In this document: piece by piece, positions 7,944-16,329 of the stretch | Layout: the number at the start of each line of letters is the position of its first letter | How positions within the stretch are numbered: the first letter of the stretch is position 1 | NCBI RefSeq assembly: GCF_000621725.1 | Contig: NZ_JHXM01000009.1 | Location: 62,001-126,000, forward strand | DNA from: Xylanibacter brevis ATCC 19188 | Lineage (GTDB): Bacteria; Bacteroidota; Bacteroidia; Bacteroidales; Bacteroidaceae | Direction: 5' to 3' | DNA length: 64,000 bases | Position numbers and translations under genes: made by a program | Notes under the pieces: generated by a model | Seen by the model: only the letters and a program-made list of their open reading frames with translations | What the model was told of the DNA's origin: nothing | Databases searched by the model: none

Positions 7944-10900
7944 ATGAACTTGCGAACAATTATCCGGCCAGTGGTCGCGGCTGGCATGACAATACTGACC
8001 GCGACTGCCCAGCAGGGCTTTGTCAATCCCGTGCATAACATGCGTGACGGCTGCGTAGAACGTCATCGTGGCTATTTCTATATCATGGGTGAAGAGACGA
8101 AGGGCACCATCTCCAGATCAAAGGACATGGTGTCGTGGTCCAATCCTGTGAAAGCGGTAACCACCGACGGTGCCACATGGCTGAACGACCCGCAGTGGAC
8201 GCAGGCATATACTTATAAACAGGTGCAGGCGGGCGACCTGATCTACCGTAATGGTGTATGGCACAGCTACTTCAACGGCATTGGCCATTGCTACTGCGAC
8301 GAACCGCAGGGCAACTATAAAGAGCAAACGCTGACGGAGCCCTTCGACGACTACGGCATTGATGTGCAGGTATTCCAGGACGAAGACGGTGAGATATACT
8401 GGGTGAAGAAGCGCAACCCTACCGACCCGCATCCCATGACACGTGCTGCCAGCAATATTGACGGGCCTGAGGTGTGGGCTTTCCGCATGAACTCGCCTTT
8501 CTCGCGCTGGGACATCACCGAGGGCAGAGTGCAGATGACTCACCAGCGCGGACACCCCACCAGCCTGAATCATATCAACTTCGAGGGTCCGGAGTTAGCG
8601 CGCTACCATGACAAATACTATATATTCTATGCTGTGAACCGCATGGGACCACGCTCGGGCATGTACCAGGTGGGGTGCGCCATCAGCGACCAGCCCATGA
8701 ACTTCAACAACTCGAAGAAGCTGCCACATCCGGTGATCACCCGCAACACCGAACAGCAGCTCATTGACTATAAGCCCATCGCCCCTACGGCCGAGCATGG
8801 CGGTTGGGATGCACGGTACACCATGAGCCAGCCTTCGGGCAGCTGGACATCCGCCGACTATGACGACTCGTCATGGAAGCAAGGTCAGGGCGGTTTCGGT
8901 TATCAGGAGTTTGATTTGTTTTCCGGAACGACGATGACCAATGCCAGGGTGCGTGCCCGCAAGACTTTCTGGAAGACCACCAATATCTACATACGGCGCA
9001 CGTTCACACTCGATGAGGTGCCCTCGCACATGGGCATGAAACTGTGGGTGAACGGTACGGCGACCTTCTATATCAACGGTCACGACTTCAAGGTGACATC
9101 ATCCAACAATACCTATTCCGTACGTATGATAGACCCGTCGTGGCTGAAGCCAGGAGAGAATATCGTGGCAGTGGCAGGTGTGAGTTCCAACACATCAAAT
9201 ACCAGCCAACAGCTCATCGACTTCGGCTTCTACGACACGGGCGACGAGGATATGTATCCCGTGATGATCGGTCCGGCACAGCCCAACTTCACTGCCGGTC
9301 CCAACGGCTTTGAGCGGTGGATGGTTTACAAGTCTTATATCGAAGGGCAGCAGAAACAGAGTATCGATCGCATACACTTCTACGGCCAGGAACCCGTGGT
9401 GGAGTCTACAGTGAAAGGGTCGGCAGGCTACCATCCTGCACCGGCACAGCCCACCATGATCAACTATCTCGACTATGCGCTGTACTATCCGTTCCGTTTC
9501 CTGGGCGGATCGGAATGGAAGGTGGTCGATAAGGTGATGGCACCAACGGCTGCCACGGGCGGCGAGCTGCTGCTGCGAAAACCCGCCGAGGCCAACTACC
9601 GCTTCGAAGTGCCTCTGCGACTGCAGGGCAGCAACGACTGGGGCGGTGCCTATGCCTACTATAAGGATGAACAGAACTGGGTGCGCGTGGAGATAGGACG
9701 TGAAGGCAAGTGGCGACTGACCAACAGCATAGATGGAACAGTCACCACGACTGAGAAGCCCCTGCCCGCCAAGTTCCGCTTCCTGGAAGACCACCCGTTG
9801 GTGGCCGACTATGCTGAGCCATGGCACACACTGACCATATATAAGAACGTGGACCGGCTTCACGTGATGCTCGACGAATTCAACCTGACCATTGACGGTG
9901 ATGCCGTGATAGGACACAGCGGCGCTGGAACAGTAGGACTGGTGGCCTCGTCGCCGACGGTGAGTTTTGATGCCATACAATATACCGCGGGCTGGGACGA
10001 ATGGAACAGTCATGTGCTGGGCTGGACGCCCCAGGGTGGCACGTGGACAGTGGATGACGGCGGACTGTCGCAGCAGTCGACGGAAGCTGTCGAGGCCCTC
10101 GCACTGAAGGGCGACCCAGCATGGAACTATGAGTTCTCTGCCTATATGACTACCGACGGTCTGGCTACGGCTGGCGAGGCAGGCTTCTATCCTGTCTATG
10201 TCGATGGACAGAACTATGTGCGTGCTACCATCAATTACGGCAAGAAGGCACTGGACATCACATCGTGCGAACAGGGCATCGTGACCAGCCAGCAGACGGT
10301 TCCATTGAACCATAAGACCATGCGGCAGTATTCGTTCTCGACATCATCGGCCTATCCCACCAACTCGTACATCTACGAACTGCGTAATGAGACGGAGGTG
10401 TCGGGTATCGACGTGCTGTGGCTGGAAGGACCCTATCCCTACCTGAACCAGACATTCGACCTGCCCACAAAAGTGATTGTGATGGCAAGGGAAGGCAGTT
10501 CGTGGAAGCAAGTGGAGGCAACGCTGCAGGGCGAGCCGAAGCTGGGTGTGATGAACACCTACACGTTTGCACCGGTGAAGACCTCGGCAGTAAGACTGTA
10601 CCTGACGCCCAAGTCGGGAACGCATGCACGTCCGTTCTGCATCTATGTACACGAAGACGTGGCGGCGGGCTATCACCTGAGGGCACGGCGTGAGCGCGAC
10701 GGCGTGAGGATCATGGTTGACGGCCAGCTCATGGCCACGGTACAGGGCAACTGGCAGCCGTCGGTGCCCGCACTGGCAACGAAGGGCCTGACCGCTCACT
10801 TCAACAACATGCTCTGCTACCAGACAGGGGGTGTCAGGGTGGAAAGCATCAGCATAGCCGAGACGGGGTGCACTGTAGGCAAAAGCCAGCAGCTGAAGGC

Positions 10901-11210
10901 CACCATCCTGCCTGCCGATGCCACTAACACGATGCTAAGCTGGGTGAGCAGCACCCCCGACGTGCTGTCAGTCGATGACAACGGCATCATCACCCGCCAT
11001 GCCGAGGGGGCAGTTACCATCACTGCCTATGCTGCCGACGGTGGTTCGGCCAAGGGCAGCGTGGTCGTCGGCGATGCCACGAAGGTGGAGAGCGTGATGA
11101 CTGTCCCCACCTGGCACAAGAGGGCACTGATCTACAATCTGGCAGGGCAGCGTACGGCGAAAAGAAAAGGGTTATTCATCGTTGACGGGAAAAAAAACAT
11201 TATAAAATGA
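7944..11210 (+). CDS. Large secreted GH43-type glycoside hydrolase with inserted jelly-roll and Ig-like domains
   Basis: A 1088-residue protein with a signal peptide ending A-T-A-Q-Q. The first part looks like a GH43/GH-F five-bladed propeller: an early Asp in N-M-R-D-G-C-V-E-R and an acid Glu in F-E-G-P-E-L-A-R-Y-H-D-K-Y-Y (about residue 214). After T-R-N-T-E-Q-Q-L-I-D the propeller is interrupted by a sugar-binding jelly roll (about 285-425, with D-D-S-S-W-K-Q-G-Q-G-G-F-G-Y), and propeller-like sequence resumes at P-V-M-I-G-P-A. Then come a concanavalin-like module (about 540-680), further beta domains, a bacterial Ig-like Big_2 domain (about 970-1045, S-W-V-S-S-T-P-D-V) and a short tail ending G-K-K-N-I-I-K. 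It is the first gene of the enzyme operon and overlaps the next by ATGA. Activity on arabinosides or xylosides is inferred. Confidence 0.8.
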   Translation: MNLRTIIRPVVAAGMTILTATAQQGFVNPVHNMRDGCVERHRGYFYIMGEETKGTISRSKDMVSWSNPVKAVTTDGATWLNDPQWTQAYTYKQVQAGDLIYRNGVWHSYFNGIGHCYCDEPQGNYKEQTLTEPFDDYGIDVQVFQDEDGEIYWVKKRNPTDPHPMTRAASNIDGPEVWAFRMNSPFSRWDITEGRVQMTHQRGHPTSLNHINFEGPELARYHDKYYIFYAVNRMGPRSGMYQVGCAISDQPMNFNNSKKLPHPVITRNTEQQLIDYKPIAPTAEHGGWDARYTMSQPSGSWTSADYDDSSWKQGQGGFGYQEFDLFSGTTMTNARVRARKTFWKTTNIYIRRTFTLDEVPSHMGMKLWVNGTATFYINGHDFKVTSSNNTYSVRMIDPSWLKPGENIVAVAGVSSNTSNTSQQLIDFGFYDTGDEDMYPVMIGPAQPNFTAGPNGFERWMVYKSYIEGQQKQSIDRIHFYGQEPVVESTVKGSAGYHPAPAQPTMINYLDYALYYPFRFLGGSEWKVVDKVMAPTAATGGELLLRKPAEANYRFEVPLRLQGSNDWGGAYAYYKDEQNWVRVEIGREGKWRLTNSIDGTVTTTEKPLPAKFRFLEDHPLVADYAEPWHTLTIYKNVDRLHVMLDEFNLTIDGDAVIGHSGAGTVGLVASSPTVSFDAIQYTAGWDEWNSHVLGWTPQGGTWTVDDGGLSQQSTEAVEALALKGDPAWNYEFSAYMTTDGLATAGEAGFYPVYVDGQNYVRATINYGKKALDITSCEQGIVTSQQTVPLNHKTMRQYSFSTSSAYPTNSYIYELRNETEVSGIDVLWLEGPYPYLNQTFDLPTKVIVMAREGSSWKQVEATLQGEPKLGVMNTYTFAPVKTSAVRLYLTPKSGTHARPFCIYVHEDVAAGYHLRARRERDGVRIMVDGQLMATVQGNWQPSVPALATKGLTAHFNNMLCYQTGGVRVESISIAETGCTVGKSQQLKATILPADATNTMLSWVSSTPDVLSVDDNGIITRHAEGAVTITAYAADGGSAKGSVVVGDATKVESVMTVPTWHKRALIYNLAGQRTAKRKGLFIVDGKKNIIK

Positions 11211-12373
11211 CAAGCAAAAAGACAACGCTATTCTTCAAGACTGGCATGCTGGCCGCCATGCTCATGGCATGGCCTGCGGCCTCGGCACCGACCATCGGCG
11301 ACGCCCCCTACGGACAGGCACGCACCGCCGACCGCCATACGCGCCTGCCACTGGCCACGGAGCCCGTGATGGACTACTGGATGCGCGACACATGGATGAC
11401 GCTGGGCCCCGACGGCTACTACTACATGACGGGCACGACGGCCGACCCCACAAGGGCATTTCCCGGTCAGACTCACTGCTGGGACTGGAACGACGGCATC
11501 TACGTGTTCCGCTCTAAGGACATGAAGGAGTGGACACCATTGGGCCGCGTGTGGTCGCTCGACGACGACGGCACCTGGCAGCGTGAAGCCAAGGTGTTTG
11601 GGGAGGACGAACACTACCCAAAACGCTCGCTCAACGGCGACGTGATGGACAACCGCTTCCGAGCTGTGTGGGCACCCGAGCTGCACTACCTGAAAAGTCA
11701 GAAGTGCTGGTTCATCGTGGCCTGCATGAACAACTCGAAGACGGGCGGCAAGGGCTCGTTTGTGCTCAGGAGCACGACGGGCGGCCCCGAGGGTCCCTAC
11801 GTGAACATCAAGGCCAACGAGGAGGAACCGCTGTTCGACAATATCGACGGCTCGCTGTTTGAAGATGAAGACGGAACGGTCTATTTCATAGGCCACAACC
11901 ACTATATAGCCAGGATGAAAGCCGACATGTCGGGGCTGGACGAACCGCTGCGCAGGATGCAGGAGATAGCCTATCATCCTGAACCCTACATCGAAGGGGC
12001 CTTCATCTGCAAGGAAGGGGGACGCTATCACCTGGTGCAGGCTATATGGTCGCACCGTCTCGACGACGGGACGGCCACCTACTGCCCCGCAGTAGATGAC
12101 AACCGCACCCGCTACAGCTACGACTGCATCATCGCATCGGCCGACAATATCTATGGTCCATACGGGCCCCGCTATAACGCCATCACCGGCGGCGGGCACA
12201 ACAACCTGTTCCGCGACAAGCAGGGGCAGTGGTGGGCCACCATCTTCTTCAATCCACGGGGCGCTCAGGCCAAGGAGTACAAACAGACATGCCGACCGGG
12301 CGTGGTGCCTATGAAGTTCAGGAAGGGACGCTTCGCCATCGACTATAAGAGAGTAACGAAAAAAACACAATGA
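11207..12373 (+). CDS. Secreted GH43-family glycoside hydrolase (arabinosidase/xylosidase type)
   Basis: A 388-residue single-domain enzyme. Its ATG overlaps the previous stop (ATGA), implying translational coupling. A signal peptide ends A-W-P-A-A-S-A. The five-bladed propeller signature of GH43 is visible: an early acidic segment W-M-R-D-T-W-M with G-Y-Y-Y-M-T-G-T-T after it, a D-N-I-D-G-S-L-F-E-D-E-D-G segment for the central Asp, and Y-I-E-G-A-F-I-C-K with the probable acid Glu at residue 263. Family members release arabinose or xylose side groups. It is close to full length for a bare catalytic domain and has no accessory module. Exact specificity cannot be decided from sequence; the GH51 neighbour favours arabinose-containing substrates. 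Confidence 0.88.
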   Translation: MTSKKTTLFFKTGMLAAMLMAWPAASAPTIGDAPYGQARTADRHTRLPLATEPVMDYWMRDTWMTLGPDGYYYMTGTTADPTRAFPGQTHCWDWNDGIYVFRSKDMKEWTPLGRVWSLDDDGTWQREAKVFGEDEHYPKRSLNGDVMDNRFRAVWAPELHYLKSQKCWFIVACMNNSKTGGKGSFVLRSTTGGPEGPYVNIKANEEEPLFDNIDGSLFEDEDGTVYFIGHNHYIARMKADMSGLDEPLRRMQEIAYHPEPYIEGAFICKEGGRYHLVQAIWSHRLDDGTATYCPAVDDNRTRYSYDCIIASADNIYGPYGPRYNAITGGGHNNLFRDKQGQWWATIFFNPRGAQAKEYKQTCRPGVVPMKFRKGRFAIDYKRVTKKTQ

Positions 12374-12374
12374 T

Positions 12375-14408
12375 ATGAAGACAAACAAATGTTTTACCGC
12401 CGTAGTGCTGACAGCACTAATGGCCACAGGCATCCAGGCCCAGAACCATAGTGTGACCATCACCACGGCAAAGGCAAAGAAGGTGTCGCGCATGATCTAT
12501 GGCTGGCACTATGAGGAGATAGGCAACATCGGCGATGGCGGACTCTATGCCGAGATGGTACGCAACCGTGGTTTCGAGGAAGCCAACCTCCCCGGAGGAC
12601 TTGTCATCGAGAACGGACAGTATAAGGACGTGCCCAATCCTGGGCACCCCAACAAGCGCGTCTATCAGATAGACCCGCTGGTGGGATGGGTTACCACACC
12701 GCTGTCCAACAGTCCCATACGCATCACCTGCACCGACCGACACCCGCTGAACGACCAGAACCCGCACTCGATGGCTGTCAACGTCATCAGCAACGACCTG
12801 GGGCGTGCCGCCATCCACAACCAGGGCTACAACGGCATGGCTTTCAAGCAGGGCGTGGCCTGCCGCCTGTCGTTCTATGCCCGTAGCGAGGGCTACGAGG
12901 GTACCGTCGCCTTCCGACTCTCCGACGAGGAGGGACGGGCCGTGTCGGAAGCTAAGTCGTTCACCATCGGGAAAGGCCAATGGACGAAATACGAGTGTGA
13001 ACTCGTGCCGACAAAGAACATTGCTGCCGGCATGCTCACCATCGTTCCCTCGCAGCGCGGACGCTTCCAGTTAGACATGGTGTCGATGTTCCCGTCGGAC
13101 ACCTACGACGGCGGACGCTCAGTGTTCCGTGCCGACGTGCTGCAGAACCTCATCGACTACCGTCCCCACTTCCTGCGCTTCCCTGGCGGCTGCATCGTCC
13201 ATGGCGTTAACGAGGAGACGATGTACCACTGGAAGAAGACCATCGGCGACATAGCCCAGAGGCCTGGACAGTGGTGCAAGTGGGAGCCCCACTACCGTAC
13301 CGACGGACTGGGCTACCATGAGTTCTACGAGCTGTGCGAATACATGGGCTGCGATGCCATGTATGTCACCCCGACGGGCATGGCCTGCACGGAATGGGTG
13401 CACCGCGACGACCAGGGTCATTTCTTCCACAAGGAGACCGACGTGAACTATTATATCAACGACCTGCTCGACGCCATCGAATATGCCATAGGGCCTGTCG
13501 ACAGCCGATGGGGAGCCGAGCGCGCCAAGAACGGACATCCCGAACCCTTCCCGCTGAAGTATGTCGAGATAGGCAACGAGGACTTCGGTCCTGTCTATTA
13601 CGAGAAGTACCACCAGATCTACTCGGCAGTGAAGCAGCGCTATCCCCAGCTGCGCTTCATCGCCAACAGCCCGCTGGGCACCGAGGGCGAGAAAGAGCGT
13701 TTCATGGATGAGTTCATAGACAAGAGCGAGGTGGAAATCTATGACGAGCACTACTACAAGGACATTCCCTGGGCTGTGAAAAATTTCCATAAGTACGATG
13801 TATACAAGCGGCGCGGCATTGACATCTTCATCGGTGAGCTGGGCATACAGAGCAACGGCGTGGGCGGACCGTCGGGCCGCTACCCGGGCAGCATCCTGGC
13901 CGAGGGCATCTTCAAGATGGGACTGGAGCGCAACGGTGACATGAACCCCATCATGGCCGACCGCCCACTGATGCGCAACTGGGAATCCATAGACCGCAAC
14001 GACATGCAGCCGCTGATACTCAACAGCAGCACGGTGAGCGCCCGCACGTTCAATTACTATCTGTGCAAGATGCTGCGTGACAACCCCGTGGACCAGGTAT
14101 TCGACGTGGCCAACAGTGAGGGCGAACAGACGCTCTTCGTCACCGCAGGTCGCGACCTGCAGCGCAAGCAGATGGTGGTGAAGATCATCAATCTGAGCGA
14201 ACAGCCTCAGGCGTTTGAACTGAAAACCGACAAGAACTTCAAGAATCGCCAGACGGAAGTTCTGACCCTCACTGCCACACCCGACCAGCGGGTGACACCG
14301 CTGACGCCCGATGCTGTCAGCACAGTCACTACAACAACTACTGTCAGCAAGGGTGATAAGATTACCCTGCCCGGCAACGCATTCGTCATCTACAGAATAA
14401 GCCTATGA
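12375..14408 (+). CDS. Alpha-L-arabinofuranosidase, GH51 family
   Basis: A 677-residue secreted enzyme starting one base after the previous stop. A signal peptide ends G-I-Q-A-Q. The N-terminal H-Y-E-E-I-G-N-I-G-D-G-G-L-Y-A-E stretch is characteristic of this family, followed by a carbohydrate-binding insert (about 150-235) and a TIM barrel. The acid/base Glu is residue 402 in V-E-I-G-N-E-D-F-G-P and the nucleophile is probably Glu488 in F-I-G-E-L-G-I-Q. The C-terminal beta domain closes the protein. Such enzymes cleave terminal alpha-L-arabinofuranose from arabinan, arabinoxylan or arabinogalactan. Together with the GH43 genes it points to an arabinose-rich plant glycan as the target of this PUL. 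It overlaps the sulfatase gene by four bases. Confidence 0.93.
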   Translation: MKTNKCFTAVVLTALMATGIQAQNHSVTITTAKAKKVSRMIYGWHYEEIGNIGDGGLYAEMVRNRGFEEANLPGGLVIENGQYKDVPNPGHPNKRVYQIDPLVGWVTTPLSNSPIRITCTDRHPLNDQNPHSMAVNVISNDLGRAAIHNQGYNGMAFKQGVACRLSFYARSEGYEGTVAFRLSDEEGRAVSEAKSFTIGKGQWTKYECELVPTKNIAAGMLTIVPSQRGRFQLDMVSMFPSDTYDGGRSVFRADVLQNLIDYRPHFLRFPGGCIVHGVNEETMYHWKKTIGDIAQRPGQWCKWEPHYRTDGLGYHEFYELCEYMGCDAMYVTPTGMACTEWVHRDDQGHFFHKETDVNYYINDLLDAIEYAIGPVDSRWGAERAKNGHPEPFPLKYVEIGNEDFGPVYYEKYHQIYSAVKQRYPQLRFIANSPLGTEGEKERFMDEFIDKSEVEIYDEHYYKDIPWAVKNFHKYDVYKRRGIDIFIGELGIQSNGVGGPSGRYPGSILAEGIFKMGLERNGDMNPIMADRPLMRNWESIDRNDMQPLILNSSTVSARTFNYYLCKMLRDNPVDQVFDVANSEGEQTLFVTAGRDLQRKQMVVKIINLSEQPQAFELKTDKNFKNRQTEVLTLTATPDQRVTPLTPDAVSTVTTTTTVSKGDKITLPGNAFVIYRISL

Positions 14409-15937
14409 GAAAGAACACCACAACGGTGCTGGCGGCACTCGCGGCAGCAGTGCCCGCACTGGCACAGCAGGAGAAGCCTAACGTCATCGTCATCATGGCC
14501 GACGACCTGGGATGGGGCGACGTGAGTGCCTATGGCAACACTACCATCCACACACCCAACATCGACCGCCTGGCCACTGAGGGTGTCTGTCTGAGTGACG
14601 GCCATGCCTCCTCGGCCACCTCTACACCATCGCGCTACGGTCTGTTTACGGGCATGTATCCGTGGAAGAACGAACAGGCGAAGATTCTGCCTGGCGATGC
14701 GCCGCTGCTCATCTCACCCCAGCAGTTCACCATGCCCCGCATGTTCCAGCAGGCAGGCTATGCCACGGCTGCCGTGGGCAAATGGCACCTCGGCATGGGC
14801 ACCGGCAAGATTGACTGGAACAGCCACATAGCCCCGGGGGCACGCGAGATAGGTTTTGACTACTCGTGCATCATCGCTGCTACTGTCGATCGTGTGCCGA
14901 CGGTCTATGTGGAGAACGGCGACGTGGTGGGACGCGATGCCAACGATCCTATCTACGTGGACTACGACACGCCCTTCCCTGGCGAACCCACAGCGCTGAC
15001 CAACCCCGAGCTGGTGAAGATGCAGTGGAGCCACGGTCACCAGAATACCGTCGTCAACGGCATTCCCCGCATCGGCTATATGAAAGGGGGCGAGCGGGCA
15101 CGGTGGAAGGACGACGAGATGGCCCAGTATTTCCTTGACCGTTCCTGCTGGTTCATCGACTCGGTAAGCAGGCTGAACGAGCCCTTCTTCCTCTACTACG
15201 GCCTGCACCAGCCTCATGTGCCCCGCACGGCTGATCCACGCTTTGTAGGCTCCACGCAACTCGGTCCCCGAGGCGATGTGGTGGTCGAGGCCGACTGGTG
15301 CGTGGGACAGATTATCAAGAAGCTGGAAGAGAGCCATTTGCTGGATAACACGCTCATCGTCTTCACCTCCGACAACGGACCAGTGCTCGACGACGGCTAT
15401 GAGGACGGCTCGCGCGATACCCGTTTCATGCACGACCCCAACGGCTCGCTGCGAGGGGGCAAGTACAGCCTCTTCGATGCCGGCACACGCGTTCCTTTCT
15501 TCGTCTATTGGAAAGGGCACACACGTCATGTCAACAGTCCGGTGCTCGTGTCACAGCAGGACCTGCTGGCATCGTTCGGACGACTGATCAACCAGCCCGT
15601 CCCCGACTCGCTCGACTCGAAGGACATGCTCGACACCTTCCTCGGACAGCGCATGAAGCACCGCGACGACCTCGTGGTGGAAGCCAGCGGACGACTGGCC
15701 TACCGCTGGCGTCAGTATGCACTGGTGCCGCCCTATCGTGGCCCTGAGACCAACGAGACGGGCAACGAGCTGGGTGTGGTCAGCGACTGGGCCCTCTACG
15801 ACCTGCAGGCCGACCCTACGCAGCACACCGATCTCGCCCGCCAGAAGCCTGCCCTGCTCAGGCGGCTGAAGAAGAAATTCCTCCGGCAGGTCAGCGGCTA
15901 CTATAATCCCGACCGCGAACAAGAAACGCTAAAGTAA
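14405..15937 (+). CDS. Sulfatase of the S1 family, serine-type
   Basis: A 510-residue protein, ATGA-coupled to the GH51 gene, with a signal peptide ending P-A-L-A-Q-Q. The N-terminus shows the metal-binding sequence N-V-I-V-I-M-A-D-D-L-G-W-G-D and the modification motif S-T-P-S-R with Ser73 as the residue that would become formylglycine. The serine form needs an anaerobic sulfatase-maturating enzyme (anSME), which is not in this window. The V-G-K-W-H-L-G segment and F-T-S-D-N-G-P near residue 322 complete the alkaline-phosphatase-superfamily active site. The enzyme would remove sulfate esters, or act as a related hydrolase, from the glycan handled by the preceding enzymes. A sulfatase in an arabinose PUL is somewhat unexpected and may indicate a sulfated substrate. 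Confidence 0.9.
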   Translation: MRKNTTTVLAALAAAVPALAQQEKPNVIVIMADDLGWGDVSAYGNTTIHTPNIDRLATEGVCLSDGHASSATSTPSRYGLFTGMYPWKNEQAKILPGDAPLLISPQQFTMPRMFQQAGYATAAVGKWHLGMGTGKIDWNSHIAPGAREIGFDYSCIIAATVDRVPTVYVENGDVVGRDANDPIYVDYDTPFPGEPTALTNPELVKMQWSHGHQNTVVNGIPRIGYMKGGERARWKDDEMAQYFLDRSCWFIDSVSRLNEPFFLYYGLHQPHVPRTADPRFVGSTQLGPRGDVVVEADWCVGQIIKKLEESHLLDNTLIVFTSDNGPVLDDGYEDGSRDTRFMHDPNGSLRGGKYSLFDAGTRVPFFVYWKGHTRHVNSPVLVSQQDLLASFGRLINQPVPDSLDSKDMLDTFLGQRMKHRDDLVVEASGRLAYRWRQYALVPPYRGPETNETGNELGVVSDWALYDLQADPTQHTDLARQKPALLRRLKKKFLRQVSGYYNPDREQETLK

Positions 15938-16199
15938 TGACAAACAGAACTCTCTTCTCACTCTTGGGGGGCGTCACTCTCATGCCTATGATGGGAGCAA
16001 AGGGGTGCTGATGGATACCCAGAACCCTGAGCAAACCATCCAAAACATCCGACAGCCCGTCAGCCATTACGGCAGGGGAGCAGGAGGCATGCATGACCAG
16101 TGCGGTAGCGGTCTCTACGATATGCAGGGGCGTCTACTGAGCACTGCCCCACTGTCGGGCCTGTACATCACAGGAGGGAAAAAAGTGGGCATAAAATGA
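15937..16199 (+). pseudogene. Collapsed remnant of a secreted protein gene
   Basis: An ATG at 15937 overlaps the sulfatase stop, in the same coupled manner as the genes before it, and encodes a signal-peptide-like start (M-T-N-R-T-L-F-S-L-L-G-G) that stops after 24 codons at 16011. In another frame (16005-16199) the sequence ends with G-L-Y-D-M-Q-G-R-L and G-L-Y-I-T-G-G-K-K-V-G-I-K, the same short C-terminal tail carried by other secreted proteins in this window. The two ends of one gene therefore seem to survive while the middle is lost and the frame is broken. It could alternatively be a genuine tiny tail-bearing protein starting at GTG 16005, but that frame lacks a signal peptide. Confidence 0.65.
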
Positions 16200-16281
16200 C
16201 TTTTGCCCATACGGTCTGAAGAATGAAACAATTTTCTTGAAAATAAAAACAAATTTACCATGACAGCCCTGTGAAATCACC

Positions 16282-16289
16282 TAAATTTG
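16282..16289 (+). promoter_or_regulatory. -7 box upstream of the secreted protein at 16330
   Basis: TAAATTTG fits TAnnTTTG and lies 41 bp before the ATG at 16330, in a 130-bp AT-rich gap. This separates the following gene pair from the enzyme operon. Confidence 0.55.
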
Positions 16290-16329
16290 GAGCAGGAATT
16301 ATTACTATACTAACAAACAAAAAAAGCCT

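Noticed and set aside
9195-10313. Long antisense open frame (372 codons) opposite the GH43-type gene
   Set aside because: It mirrors codon structure of the plus-strand gene, has no recognisable motif, no signal and no promoter.
11228-12493. Long antisense open frame (421 codons) opposite the second GH43 gene
   Set aside because: It is a shadow of a GC-rich coding strand; the residue pattern (many Val, His, Gly, Ala) is typical of antisense frames and nothing in it resembles a domain.
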